Below are positions 53,729 to 63,065 of a stretch of DNA of 64,000 nucleotides, piece by piece; position 1 is the stretch's first letter; each line of letters begins with the position of its first letter. The notes below the pieces were generated by a model. That model was not told where the DNA came from, ran no database searches, and saw only the letters and a list, made by a program, of their open reading frames with translations. The position numbers were made by a program, and so were the translations under genes. The DNA is taken from NCBI GenBank assembly GCA_947455455.1, contig CANGOE010000003.1:29520-93519 (forward strand). The letters are read 5' to 3'. This stretch comes from Hyphomicrobiales bacterium (lineage in GTDB: Bacteria > Pseudomonadota > Alphaproteobacteria > Rhizobiales > Beijerinckiaceae).

Positions 53729-54766
53729 TCAGGGGCCGAAGCGGCTGTGATAATCGGTCAGCGCCTCGCCGAACGGCAGAGCGCGGGCCAGATAGACACC
53801 GCGTGCAATGGCGCGGGCAAGGACATCGGCCGCCAGATTGCATAATTCAGCCAGAGCCGCAGGATCCAGCGGTGTTTCGTTTGGCTTGGCGGTCGAGGCG
53901 GCAAACACACTGTCCCCATCCATCGGGCTATGGGCCGGGCGGATGGCGCGGCCCAATCCATCCTGTGCCGCATGGGCGAGGCGTTTGCATTGGGCCTTTG
54001 TCAAAGGCGCATCGGTGGCAATCACGGCAATGGTGGTGTTCTGTCCGATGAAACCGTCTTCGGGCAACGGACCTTTTGCATGGCCTTTCATATGGGGCAC
54101 CAGCATGGCGGGAGTGACGGAGGCGGGCAGGCCATGGCCTCCGAATTCCTTGTTCTGTTCGTAAGGTGCGGCCCAGAAATGCCTGCTCTGGCCCATGGTG
54201 ACCTGTCCGACGGCATTGACCACCGCAACCGCACCGACTGTGTATCCATTGGACAAACGCGCTGAAGTGGAGCCCAAACCGCCTTTGAGATCGGCCAATG
54301 TGGCCCCCAAGCCCGCACCATGGCTTCCCAATTGCATGTCCTTGCCCGCCCGCTGGGTGGCGCGCAGACCCATATCGAAATAGGGATGGAACGAGGTGAT
54401 CTGTCCGCTGGCAAAGCTCTTGTCGCCGCCATTGAGCAGGTCGAAAATGATTGCCTGCGGCACAATCGGCACTCTGATAGCACCCACCTGAAAGCCGCGT
54501 CCCTTTTGGGCCAGCCCCGCCATCACGCCGCCGGCCGCATCCAGTCCGAAAGCGGAGCCGCCCGACAAGGCAATCGCATCAATGCGCTCGACCGTCATTT
54601 CGGGGTCCAGCAAGGCGGTATCGCGTGTGCCCGGTGCGCCGCCCATGATCGAAACCGAGGCGATGGCAGGGTTTTCAAACAGCACGACGCTGACACCGGA
54701 AGCAATCGCGTGATTGTCCGCCTGACCGAAATACACACCGGGAACATCGGTAATCAGATTGCGCAT
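53729..54766 (-). CDS. P1-family aminopeptidase (DmpA/L-aminopeptidase D-esterase)
   Basis: 345 residues. N-terminal ITDVPGVYFGQADNHAIASGVSVVLFE and DAIALSGGSAFGLDAAGGVM are hallmark segments; GLGSTSARLSNGYTVGAVAVVNAVG lies near the autoprocessing region. These N-terminal nucleophile enzymes cut themselves before a Ser or Thr and release N-terminal residues, including beta- and D-amino acids. It converges on the DadA-like gene with no spacer, consistent with a shared D-amino acid theme but not proof. Confidence 0.9.
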   Translation of the reverse strand: MRNLITDVPGVYFGQADNHAIASGVSVVLFENPAIASVSIMGGAPGTRDTALLDPEMTVERIDAIALSGGSAFGLDAAGGVMAGLAQKGRGFQVGAIRVPIVPQAIIFDLLNGGDKSFASGQITSFHPYFDMGLRATQRAGKDMQLGSHGAGLGATLADLKGGLGSTSARLSNGYTVGAVAVVNAVGQVTMGQSRHFWAAPYEQNKEFGGHGLPASVTPAMLVPHMKGHAKGPLPEDGFIGQNTTIAVIATDAPLTKAQCKRLAHAAQDGLGRAIRPAHSPMDGDSVFAASTAKPNETPLDPAALAELCNLAADVLARAIARGVYLARALPFGEALTDYHSRFGP

Positions 54767-54806
54767 GCCCCACTGTGCAAGGGAACCGGCCGTCTGGCAA
54801 GAGCGC

Positions 54807-54857
54807 GTCTTGTCTCAAGGCGGGTCTTATCTCAAGGCAGGTCTTGTCTCAAGGCAG
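54807..54857. repeat. 17-bp tandem repeat, three copies
   Basis: GTCTTGTCTCAAGGCGG, GTCTTATCTCAAGGCAG and GTCTTGTCTCAAGGCAG are consecutive, with a degenerate fourth start (GCCTTCTCATCT). The array fills the divergent gap between the P1 peptidase and ccdA starts, so copy number could change promoter spacing. Confidence 0.88.
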
Positions 54858-54895
54858 GCCTTCTCATCTCGTAAGGGATAGAGTAATGCTCGTGC

Positions 54896-55624
54896 ATGAA
54901 TGATGTATCGATCCCCGCAGTGTTTCTGGCCGGCATCCTCAGTTTTCTGAGCCCCTGCGTCCTGCCGCTTGTGCCGCCCTATCTGACCTATCTGGCCGGG
55001 CAGACCGCCGAGGAGTTGCTCGACAAAGGAACCACAAAGGCCCGAAAGGAACTGTTTCTGGCGGCTGTGCTGTTCGTGCTGGGCTTTTCGACGGTGTTTA
55101 TCGGGTTGGGCGCGACGGCCTCGGCCTTCGGACAGGTGTTGCGGGCCAATCTGGAATGGCTGTCGATCCTTGCGGGTCTTGCCATTATGGGAATGGGGTT
55201 CCACTTTCTCGGCCTGTTCAAATTCGCCTGGCTCTATCGGGAAAAGCGGTTGCATATCAACAAGCCGCTTGGTCTTTGGGGTGGCTATGTGATGGGTTTG
55301 GCCTTCGCGTTCGGCTGGACACCCTGTATCGGACCCGTTTTGGCGGCCATTCTGGCTGTCGCAGGCTCAGAGGAAACGGTCTGGCGCGGGGCGGCTTTGC
55401 TGGCCGTCTATTCGGCGGGGCTTGGTGTGCCGTTTTTGCTGGCGGCCACGGCACTGGAGGCTTTTACTCGTCTGGCGGCCCGCTTTCGTCGCGCCATGCC
55501 GGTTGTCGAGCGCTTGACGGGGGCGGCCCTTGTCATCACCGGTCTCGGCTTTCTGACGGGCGGCTTTTCCGAATTGTCCTACTGGCTGATCGAAACCTTT
55601 CCGGCGCTGGCCAGACTGGGCTGA
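54896..55624 (+). CDS. ccdA: Cytochrome c biogenesis protein CcdA
   Basis: 242 residues with about six membrane helices. The two conserved cysteines lie in FLSPCVLPLVPPYLTYLAG and GWTPCIGPVLAAIL. It passes reducing power from cytoplasmic thioredoxin to periplasmic thiol proteins used for haem attachment or disulfide repair. It is monocistronic, with a terminator right after. The periplasmic partner thioredoxin is not visible here. Confidence 0.95.
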   Translation: MNDVSIPAVFLAGILSFLSPCVLPLVPPYLTYLAGQTAEELLDKGTTKARKELFLAAVLFVLGFSTVFIGLGATASAFGQVLRANLEWLSILAGLAIMGMGFHFLGLFKFAWLYREKRLHINKPLGLWGGYVMGLAFAFGWTPCIGPVLAAILAVAGSEETVWRGAALLAVYSAGLGVPFLLAATALEAFTRLAARFRRAMPVVERLTGAALVITGLGFLTGGFSELSYWLIETFPALARLG

Positions 55625-55647
55625 CGGTCGGCCACGCTGTCAGGTGC

Positions 55648-55678
55648 AAAAAAAAGGGGCCGCGAACGGCCCCTTTTC
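55648..55678. terminator. Bidirectional terminator, ccdA/livK
   Basis: AAAAAAAAGGGGCCG-CGAA-CGGCCCCTTTTCC lies between the convergent ccdA and livK genes. The A run at left and T run at right allow termination in both directions. Confidence 0.92.
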
Positions 55679-55695
55679 CTTGAGTAATCAAACGA

Positions 55696-56811
55696 TTACT
55701 TGTTTTCGACATAGGTGATTTTGCCGTTGACGTTTTTCCATGTGTACATGGTGTAGTCAGGGCGGGTGATGTCACCCTTCTTGTCATAGGCAATATCGCC
55801 GATAACGGTCTTGAAGGCCTTGCCGGAGTGCATGACTTCAGCCACCTTCTTCGGGTCGAGCGACTTGGCCTGTTCGGCAGCCTGCTTGATGATTTCAACA
55901 GCCGCATAGCTATACAGGGTATAGGCTTCGGGGTTAAACTTCTTGGCTTCGAACTTGGCAACCACTGCCTTGGCTTCCGGACGATCACGGGGATCGGGCG
56001 GGAAGGTCATCAGAGTACCGGCAACACCCGGACCGCCGATCGAGGCGAATTCGTCGGAGGTGATACCGTCACCCGACATCATCACGGCATTCACGCCCTG
56101 ATCGCGCATCTGGCGCACAATCAGACCGCCTTCGGTGTGCAGACCGCCCCAATAGACGATTTCAGCACCCGATGCCTTGATCTTGGAGACCAGAGCCGAG
56201 AAGTCCTTTTCGCCGGTGTTGATGCCTTCATACAGCACTTCTTTGACGTTCTTGGCGTTCATGGCTTTTTTGGTTTCGTCAGCCAGACCCTGACCATAGG
56301 TGGTCTTGTCATGGACAACGGCCACTTTTTTGCCGGACAGCTTGGTCACGATGTAGTCAGCGGCCACGGCACCCTGCTGGTCATCGCGGCCGCAGGTGCG
56401 GAACACGTTCCACATATTGCGTTCGGTCAGCTTGGGATTGGTTGCCGATGGCGTGACAACGATCATGCCGTTTTCCTGATACACTTCCGAAGCAGGAATG
56501 GTCACGCCGGAGTTGAAGTGGCCAACCACGAATTTCACGCCGTCACCGACGAACTTGTTGGCAACCGACACGCCCTGCTTGGGATCGGACACGTCGTCAC
56601 CGATGGATACGGTGATTTTCTGGCCGAGAATACCGCCAGCGGCATTGATATCTTCAACAGCCTGTTCGACACCGTTTTTCAACTGCGCGCCAAAGGCCGC
56701 ATTCGGACCGGTGATCGGACCGGCAACGCCGAGCTTGATCTGTGCATTCGCAAAACCTGCCGAAGCCATCAAGGCCGCGACGGCAATGCCTGTCATCATT
56801 GTCTTTTTCAT
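55696..56811 (-). CDS. livK: Branched-chain amino acid ABC transporter binding protein LivK
   Basis: 371 residues from ATG 56811, with GGGGAG seven bases upstream. A signal peptide (KKTMMTGIAVAALMASAGFANAQ) precedes LGVAGPITGPNAAFGAQLKNGVEQAVEDIN, the family's first strand-helix. MIVVTPSATNPKLTER and VAVVHDKTTYGQGL are further family segments. It binds amino acids in the periplasm. It lies downstream of the permease genes with a 196-base gap and so probably has its own promoter, allowing higher expression. Confidence 0.95.
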   Translation of the reverse strand: MKKTMMTGIAVAALMASAGFANAQIKLGVAGPITGPNAAFGAQLKNGVEQAVEDINAAGGILGQKITVSIGDDVSDPKQGVSVANKFVGDGVKFVVGHFNSGVTIPASEVYQENGMIVVTPSATNPKLTERNMWNVFRTCGRDDQQGAVAADYIVTKLSGKKVAVVHDKTTYGQGLADETKKAMNAKNVKEVLYEGINTGEKDFSALVSKIKASGAEIVYWGGLHTEGGLIVRQMRDQGVNAVMMSGDGITSDEFASIGGPGVAGTLMTFPPDPRDRPEAKAVVAKFEAKKFNPEAYTLYSYAAVEIIKQAAEQAKSLDPKKVAEVMHSGKAFKTVIGDIAYDKKGDITRPDYTMYTWKNVNGKITYVENK

Positions 56812-57007
56812 CAAAATCTCCCCTTCATATAATGGACCTTGTCGATCCTGCGACACGGCATATGCCCCTTGGTCAAAACCTTGGGGGCATGCGCCCTGTT
56901 GGTGGTTGGATGATTGCGCTTTTTGGCAGGCCTGTCACGGTCAAAAATGGGGCAATTCAACAGATTGCACCACAAATTTTATGCGAAAAGCCATCATCCC
57001 GAATTGC

Positions 57008-57373
57008 TTATCCTTCCCGACCTGTCTGATCACGCTCGGCCCATGAAAACGGACCGGTGCGGACATAGAGCCAGCGATATTGACGCGTCATCTGGCCCGC
57101 TCTGGTGTAGCGGAACCCCATCAGCCCGATCAGGACCAGAACCAGCGTATCTGCGAGGTAATAATGCAAGGAAAACAGCTGTTCCTGAAACAGCGAGAAG
57201 TGGATAAAACGCACCGCAAATCCCAGACCGAACAACGAGACAACCAGCATCGGCCATTCATGCCAATTATTGGCCATCGCCTTGCCGGTGGCAAAAGCAC
57301 CACTGCCACCGAGAAACACGGTCACCAGCAAAAAGACCAACAGTCCGCCTTCATCAAACAAAATACTGTTCAT
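57008..57373 (-). CDS. DUF6867-like small membrane protein of the Liv operon
   Basis: 121 residues from ATG 57373 (57376 is also possible), with GAGG five bases upstream. It has about three membrane helices (GGLLVFLLVTVFLGGSGAFATG; PMLVVSLFGLGFAVRFIHF; LADTLVLVLIGLMGFRYTRA). It lies seven bases after livF in the same operon. I recall such proteins at this place in alphaproteobacterial liv operons under the name DUF6867; the function is unknown and could be an accessory to the transporter. Confidence 0.75.
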   Translation of the reverse strand: MNSILFDEGGLLVFLLVTVFLGGSGAFATGKAMANNWHEWPMLVVSLFGLGFAVRFIHFSLFQEQLFSLHYYLADTLVLVLIGLMGFRYTRAGQMTRQYRWLYVRTGPFSWAERDQTGREG

Positions 57374-57380
57374 CATGACC

Positions 57381-58118
57381 TCAATGGTGTCCGCCTTCGA
57401 GATAGGCCGCACGAACCTGCGGATCGGCCAGCAATTCCTTGCCGGTGCCCTGCATGGTGATGGAACCGTTGACCATCACATAACCGCGATGGGCGAGTTT
57501 GAGGGCGTGATAGGCGTTCTGTTCGACCAGAAACACCGTCAGCCCTTCGGCCTCGTTGAGCTTTTTGATCGCCTCGAAAATCTGTTTGGTGATCAGCGGA
57601 GCAAGTCCCAGCGACGGCTCGTCGAGCAACAACAGGCGGGGGCGCGACATCAGCGCGCGGGCAATGGCCAGCATTTGCTGTTCGCCGCCCGACAGGGTGC
57701 CGCCGCGCTGGTCGATCCGCTCCTGCAGACGCGGGAACAGGGCGAAGATTTTAGGCAGATCTTCGGCAAAATGCCGTTCCTGGTCCACCGCCGCGCCCAT
57801 TTGCAGATTTTCCATCACCGTCATGCGTGGAAAAATTCGGCGGCCTTCGGGCGATTGGGCAATCTTGAGGCGGGCAATCTCGTGGGTCGGCATTGTGGTA
57901 ATGTCGCGGCCATCGAACAGGATTTGCCCTTCACGCGCCTGTGGCTTGCCGAAAATGGTCATCATCAGCGTCGATTTGCCGGCGCCATTGGCCCCGATCA
58001 TTGTCACGATCTCGCCCTGCCGGACATTGAGATCCACGCCGCGCAAGGCAACAATCTTGCCGTAATAGGTTTTGACACCGCGCACATCGAGCAGTGGATG
58101 GCTGATTGTCTCGCTCAT
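57381..58118 (-). CDS. livF: Branched-chain amino acid ABC transporter ATPase LivF
   Basis: 245 residues. Walker A is GANGAGKST, the signature LSGGEQQMLAIARAL, Walker B LLLLDEPSLGLAP. The short LivF type is shown by YYGKIVALRGVDLNV and YVMVNGSITMQGTG. It overlaps the livG stop by four bases. Confidence 0.96.
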   Translation of the reverse strand: MSETISHPLLDVRGVKTYYGKIVALRGVDLNVRQGEIVTMIGANGAGKSTLMMTIFGKPQAREGQILFDGRDITTMPTHEIARLKIAQSPEGRRIFPRMTVMENLQMGAAVDQERHFAEDLPKIFALFPRLQERIDQRGGTLSGGEQQMLAIARALMSRPRLLLLDEPSLGLAPLITKQIFEAIKKLNEAEGLTVFLVEQNAYHALKLAHRGYVMVNGSITMQGTGKELLADPQVRAAYLEGGHH

Positions 58119-58948
58119 AACCCGACCTCCGCTTCCACCGCCGCAACCTCGTCATCATCGACACCGAGATAGGCGGCAATCACGCGTGGATCGTTGCGGA
58201 CCTCCTCGGGCGCACCGTCGGATATTTTGACACCGTAATCGAGCACGACCACATGGTCCGAAATCGCCATCACCACCGACATGTCATGTTCGATCAGCAA
58301 CAGCGATGTTTGTCCGTCGGCCCTGATGCTGGTGAGCAGGGCATTCAATTCGAGGCTTTCACGCGGGTTCAGACCCGCCGCAGGCTCGTCGAGGCACAAC
58401 AGCACCGGATCGGTGCACATCGCGCGGGCAATTTCCAGCCGCCGTTGGTCGCCATAGGGCAGGTCGCCCGCCGGATCATCCGCACGGTCGATCAGATTGA
58501 TGCGCTCCAGCCAGCCAACGGCTTTGTCGAGTGCGGCTTTTTCGCTCTTGAGGTAGGATTTCGAGCCCAACAGGCCGAGAATGCTGTAGCCGGAGGCCAG
58601 CATCAGCGGATTGTGCTGGGCCACCAGCAGATTTTCTAGCACCGTCATGCCCTGAAACAGCCGGATATTCTGGAAGGTGCGGGCGACCTTTGCTTTCCAG
58701 TTGATGTGATGGTCGGGCAGGCGCTCCAGCAGATAGGTCTTGCCATCGGGATGCTTCAAGCCCAACCGGCCTTCGGTCGGTTTGTAAAAGCCGGTGATGC
58801 AGTTGAAAACCGTGGTTTTTCCGGCCCCGTTCGGCCCGATCAGCGCGGTAATCTCGCCTTTATGGACATCAAAACTCAGGTCGTTGACGGCGACAAGGCC
58901 GCCAAAACGCATGGTCAAATGTTCTATTTTCAGCAAAGGGGTTGTCAT
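58115..58948 (-). CDS. livG: Branched-chain amino acid ABC transporter ATPase LivG
   Basis: 277 residues from the ATG at 58948; the 395-residue track ORF extends wrongly into livM. Walker A is GPNGAGKTT, Walker B LLCLDEPAAGLNP, and the LivG-type LTMRFGGLVAVNDLSF and VARTFQNIRLFQGMTVLENLLVAQH are clear. The signature region reads GDQRRLEIARAM. Stop and start with livM overlap as TGATG, showing translational coupling. Confidence 0.96.
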   Translation of the reverse strand: MTTPLLKIEHLTMRFGGLVAVNDLSFDVHKGEITALIGPNGAGKTTVFNCITGFYKPTEGRLGLKHPDGKTYLLERLPDHHINWKAKVARTFQNIRLFQGMTVLENLLVAQHNPLMLASGYSILGLLGSKSYLKSEKAALDKAVGWLERINLIDRADDPAGDLPYGDQRRLEIARAMCTDPVLLCLDEPAAGLNPRESLELNALLTSIRADGQTSLLLIEHDMSVVMAISDHVVVLDYGVKISDGAPEEVRNDPRVIAAYLGVDDDEVAAVEAEVGL

Positions 58949-60351
58949 CAGCCGTGCCCTTCCTGAACCATCGAGCCGGAAATGGCCTTGCGTTCTTTGT
59001 AAATCACCGAAGGATCGCGCGTTGAAATCAGCCCGCGCGGCTTCCACAACATCATCAGCACCATGGCCACTCCAAACACCAGCATCCGATATTGCGAGGG
59101 GTCGAATGTCGGGCCGAATACTTCTTTCAGGAAATCCAGTTCGCGCAGGATTTCGATGCCGCCAACCAGTGCGATCGAGGCCACAACCACCCCGAACAGA
59201 CTGCCCATACCGCCCAGCACCACGATGGCGAGAATTTGTGCGGATTCGAGGAACACAAAACTCTCGGGGCTGATAAAGCCCTGTCTGGCCGCGAAGAAAC
59301 AACCGGCAAAGCCGCCGAACATCGCCCCGATCGCAAAAGCCGTCAGCTTGGTGATGGTGGTGTTGATGCCGAGCGAGCGGCAGGCGATTTCATCCTCGCG
59401 CAAGGCTTCCCACGCCCGCCCCACCGGCAAGCGCCGCAGTTTCAGCGTCACATAGGCGGTCATCAGCGAGAGCACCAGAATGACGTAATAAAGGAAAATG
59501 GTGCGGTAGATCGGGCTGAATTCGAGCCCGAACACCGCCGCAAAACCTGTATCGGAGGCATTGAAGGGGATGCCGAAAAAACTCGGGCGCGGGATCGACG
59601 ACAGGCCGGCATAGCCGTTGGAAAAATCCACCCAGTTGATCAGCACCAGCCGGATGATCTCGCCGAAGGCCAATGTGACAATCGCCAGATAGTCGCCACG
59701 CAGGCGCAACACCGGAAAGCCGAGCAGAATCCCCCACAAGGCCGCCAGCAACCCGCTGATCGGCAGGCAAATCCAGAAGGCCCAGACACCGAGGAACGGA
59801 AATGTCTGCGGGATCACCTTGGTGGCGATCAGGGCATAGGAATAGGCGCCGACCGCATAAAAGGCCACATAGCCGAGATCGAGCAGACCCGCCAGACCGA
59901 CCACGATATTCAATCCCCAGCCCAGCATCACATAGATCAGGATCTGGATGCCGAAATTGTCGATCCATTTGATCGAGCCACCCGGACCATGCATGGCCAG
60001 CATCACCAGCGGATAGATGGTGATGAAGCCGAAGCCGAGCGGGGCGAGGTAGGGCTTGATCAGGGCCAGCGCGTTCGTCACCCCGGCCGAGGTCTCTTGC
60101 GCATGCTCGTTGCGGCGCGAATGCTGGTGCAGGGAAAACAGAAACCGCGCCACAACCACAAGGCCGGTAATAACCAGCGCCATCCACCAGCGCTGTTGCA
60201 ACACCAGCTTGTTGGCCATGTCCTGTTCGGCCCGAAAGGCGACAATCGGCACGCAAAGGCCAAAGGTGACCATGCCTGCAAAGCCGGCATCCTTGAGGGC
60301 TTGCGTCAGGTTGAATGCGTCGGACGGGTTGGAATGAGTGGCTTGTGTCAT
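58948..60351 (-). CDS. livM: Branched-chain amino acid ABC transporter permease LivM
   Basis: 467 residues, with the LivM core at residues 140-440 (GLNIVVGLAGLLDLGYVAFYAVGAYSYAL; GRAWEALREDEIACRSLGIN). An N-terminal extension of about 100 residues holds two additional hydrophobic segments and a polar loop (HQHSRRNEHAQE), seen in other alphaproteobacterial LivM proteins. It forms the channel with LivH, whose gene ends three bases upstream. Confidence 0.95.
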   Translation of the reverse strand: MTQATHSNPSDAFNLTQALKDAGFAGMVTFGLCVPIVAFRAEQDMANKLVLQQRWWMALVITGLVVVARFLFSLHQHSRRNEHAQETSAGVTNALALIKPYLAPLGFGFITIYPLVMLAMHGPGGSIKWIDNFGIQILIYVMLGWGLNIVVGLAGLLDLGYVAFYAVGAYSYALIATKVIPQTFPFLGVWAFWICLPISGLLAALWGILLGFPVLRLRGDYLAIVTLAFGEIIRLVLINWVDFSNGYAGLSSIPRPSFFGIPFNASDTGFAAVFGLEFSPIYRTIFLYYVILVLSLMTAYVTLKLRRLPVGRAWEALREDEIACRSLGINTTITKLTAFAIGAMFGGFAGCFFAARQGFISPESFVFLESAQILAIVVLGGMGSLFGVVVASIALVGGIEILRELDFLKEVFGPTFDPSQYRMLVFGVAMVLMMLWKPRGLISTRDPSVIYKERKAISGSMVQEGHG

Positions 60352-60354
60352 GGC

Positions 60355-61269
60355 TCAGACCTTCTCGACTTCGGGACGGCCCAGCAAGCCGGTGGGCAGG
60401 AACACCAGTGTAATGGCCAGAATGGAGAAAGCGGCCACGTCCTTGTAGTCGATCGAGAAATAGGCCGACCACATCGTCTCGATCAACCCGATCAGCAAGC
60501 CGCCGATCACCGCTCCCGGCAACGAGCCGATCCCGCCCAGAACCGCGGCGGTAAAGGCTTTCACCCCCGGCACGAAGCCGTCCGAGAAATTGATCACGCC
60601 ATAATACATGATGTACATCACACCCGCGACAGCCGCCAAAGCGGCCCCGAGAACGAAAGTCAGCGAGATGGTTTTGTCGACATCAATACCCAGCAAAGCG
60701 GCCATTTTCTGGTCCTGCTCGCAGGCCCGCTGGGCGCGGCCCAACGGGGTTTTCTGCACGATATACCAGAAAAGGCCCAACAGAACGGCCGTGACAACCA
60801 TGATCACAATCTGCTTGTAACCAATGCCTACCGTATAGCCATTCTCCTCGAAAAGCGGCAGAACCTGCGTAAACATCGGCGGCACCGGCTTGTTGCGCGG
60901 GCCCTGGATGACCTGAATGAGGTTGGACAACAGGATCGACATGCCGATGGCCGAGATCAGCGGTGCCAGCCGGAACGAGCCGCGCAAGGGCCGGTAGGCC
61001 GTGCGCTCGATGGTCCAGTTCCACAATCCGGTGATCAGCATGCCAAGAACCAGAACCAGAAACAGCGCCGGAACAATGCCGAAGCCGAACAGGGTTGTCG
61101 CCACCAGAAACAACAGCAAAGCGATAAAGGCACTCACCATAAACACATCGCCATGGGCAAAGTTGACCATGCCGATAATGCCGAACACCATGGTGTAACC
61201 GATTGCAATCAGGCCATAAATGGAGCCGAGCGTCAGCCCGTTGATGAGTTGTTGGATAAAGATGGCCAT
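60355..61269 (-). CDS. livH: Branched-chain amino acid ABC transporter permease LivH
   Basis: 304 residues with about eight helices. LivH hallmarks are QQLINGLTLGSIYGLIAIGYTMVFGIIGMVNFAHG at the N terminus and GRAQRACEQDQKMAALLGID, the coupling loop. It is the first gene of the livHMGF-DUF6867 operon. Confidence 0.96.
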   Translation of the reverse strand: MAIFIQQLINGLTLGSIYGLIAIGYTMVFGIIGMVNFAHGDVFMVSAFIALLLFLVATTLFGFGIVPALFLVLVLGMLITGLWNWTIERTAYRPLRGSFRLAPLISAIGMSILLSNLIQVIQGPRNKPVPPMFTQVLPLFEENGYTVGIGYKQIVIMVVTAVLLGLFWYIVQKTPLGRAQRACEQDQKMAALLGIDVDKTISLTFVLGAALAAVAGVMYIMYYGVINFSDGFVPGVKAFTAAVLGGIGSLPGAVIGGLLIGLIETMWSAYFSIDYKDVAAFSILAITLVFLPTGLLGRPEVEKV

Positions 61270-61714
61270 CCTGTCGGTCTCTCCCCCTTGGTGATGGTCT
61301 TTTTGGTTCGGGTGTCTAAACCAACTCGATCATCAGAATTTTCGCAACGGTTGTGCAAGATGAAATTACACAACCCAAGCTATATTGCCTGCCAAGAACG
61401 GCAGTCTTTATTCTTTGCGTCCACAGCAACGCCAAATCCCGTATCAGGGGATTATGGGGCCGCATGACAACCAAGCAAAGGCCATGCCGCTTTTCTTTTT
61501 TGGGACGTCGATCCCCGCTTGCATGACCTGTTTGGCTGTGAATCGATCCATTCATAGCAAGGCTTTTGCGATACGCCAACAGGTCAATGCCCCTATGCAC
61601 AATTTGCATGGCGTGACCTTATTCCAACAAAGCGGTGGACAGCGGCCCGGAACTGATTAGGATTCCGCACCTGACAAACGAGATAATTCCGGACTGACCA
61701 AGGGAGACTGACTG
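61270..61714. other. Divergent control region, liv/cox, with a dyad
   Basis: 445 bases without a convincing gene; the 91-residue ORF at 61385 has no coding features. GTTGTG-N13-CACAAC (61350-61374) is an inverted repeat about 80 bases before the livH start and could be an operator. The region must hold promoters for livH on the left and coxG on the right. No clear -35/-10 pair is evident. Confidence 0.5.
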
Positions 61715-62170
61715 ATGGCAATGACAATGACGGGAGAGGCAATTCTGCCTGCTTTGCAAGCCGATGTATGGGCCAAGCTCAATGATCCTGCGGTGCTCAA
61801 GGCCTGTATTCCCGGTTGCCAGAGTCTGGAAACAACCGAAGATAACGGCTTTGTCGCCGTGGCCAAAGTCAAACTCGGTCCGGTCAGTGCGACCTTCAAG
61901 GGCAAAGTCGTGTTGAGCGATATCGACGCGCCCAACAGCTACAAGATTTCGGGCGAAGGCGAGGGCGGTGTCGCCGGTTTCGCCAAAGGTGGCGCGGTGG
62001 TCAGGCTGGAAACCGTCCCCGAAGGCACCAAATTGTCCTATGATGTCGAGGCCCAGATCGGCGGCAAGCTGGCCCAGCTCGGCGGTCGTCTCATCAATGG
62101 CGTGGCCAAGAAAATGGCCGATGAATTTTTTGCCAATTTTGCAAAAGAAGTAGGTGGCACAGCGGCCTGA
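61715..62170 (+). CDS. coxG: CoxG-family (SRPBCC) protein
   Basis: 151 residues. The CoxG pattern is clear: MTGEAILPALQADVWAKLNDPAVLKACIPGCQSLE, then KVKLGPVSATFKGKVVLSDID and GGKLAQLGGRLINGVAKKMADEFFANF. In carboxidotrophs CoxG helps anchor or mature carbon monoxide dehydrogenase at the membrane. AAGGGAG precedes the start. Here it comes first, with a 289-base gap before coxS in which no gene was seen. Confidence 0.93.
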   Translation: MAMTMTGEAILPALQADVWAKLNDPAVLKACIPGCQSLETTEDNGFVAVAKVKLGPVSATFKGKVVLSDIDAPNSYKISGEGEGGVAGFAKGGAVVRLETVPEGTKLSYDVEAQIGGKLAQLGGRLINGVAKKMADEFFANFAKEVGGTAA

Positions 62171-62459
62171 TGATCGGGTCGCCTCTCACAATTTTGGGCG
62201 GGATGTGGCTTTGCCTGTCAAAAATTGGGTTGGCATCGGGGTTAGGGATCACAGATGGCTTGACCGGCACTGATCCTCGTTTCACACTCAGCGCCAATCA
62301 AATCGGTTTCAAATCGTGTATGATATAAAATCGTGCTTGTCGTGCCGATGATTTCTGCGCCAAACTGGCAAAGATATGGCAGACGATTCAGCAAGGTTGA
62401 TGTCAGCAGGGTTGATGACGGGTCAAGAACGAGAATTCGGCAATTCAGGGAGGTTTTCG

Positions 62460-62936
62460 ATGATTTCTGTCTCGATGACAGTAAACGGTAAGGCGGTTTC
62501 GGCTAAAATCGATCCGCGCACCTTGCTCGTCCAGTTTCTGCGTGAGAATTTATTGCTGACCGGCACCCATGTCGGTTGCGATACCAGCCAATGCGGGGCT
62601 TGCGTTGTCCATGTCGACGGCAAGGCGATCAAAAGCTGTACCACTCTGGCGGCAAGCTGTGACGGCACCTCGGTTGTGACCATCGAAGGGCTGGCCCATG
62701 ACGGCGTGTTGCATCCGATGCAGGAAGCCTTCCGCGAGAACCACGGTTTGCAATGCGGCTTCTGCACGCCCGGCATGATCATGTCGGCCATCGATATCGT
62801 CAACCGCAAGGGACACGATCTCGACGAGCACACGATCCGCGAGGAACTGGAAGGCAATATCTGCCGTTGCACGGGCTATCACAACATTGTGAAGTCGGTG
62901 GCGGCCGGGGCGCATGCCATGGCAGGGTCCAAATAA
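62460..62936 (+). CDS. coxS: CO dehydrogenase-like small subunit, [2Fe-2S]
   Basis: 158 residues from ATG 62460 with GGGAGG six bases upstream; the track ORF is 28 codons longer. Cluster ligands lie in [16 protein letters not shown] and QCGFCTPGM with [12 protein letters not shown]. It passes electrons from the molybdenum subunit to the FAD subunit. It is distinct from iorA at 4700. Confidence 0.94.
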   Translation: MISVSMTVNGKAVSAKIDPRTLLVQFLRENLLLTGTHVGCDTSQCGACVVHVDGKAIKSCTTLAASCDGTSVVTIEGLAHDGVLHPMQEAFRENHGLQCGFCTPGMIMSAIDIVNRKGHDLDEHTIREELEGNICRCTGYHNIVKSVAAGAHAMAGSK

Positions 62937-63065
62937 GGTTTCGGACGGGAGCCGTTGCGCTGATGTGTTGCCCTGTCAGGGATCACCGGAGGCAATGGTT
63001 TTCATGACTTTCATTTCCCCATAACGACCCCCGGATCAACCAGGGGCCCAGAGGAGGATAGACTG

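Noticed and set aside
59092-61467. A 791-residue plus-strand ORF opposite livH and livM
   Set aside because: It is very rich in His, Gln and Asp with no domain pattern and lies antisense to two clear permeases. It is a codon-bias shadow.
61385-61660. A 91-residue ORF between livH and coxG
   Set aside because: No ribosome binding site, domain or coding-like composition; it lies in a control region.
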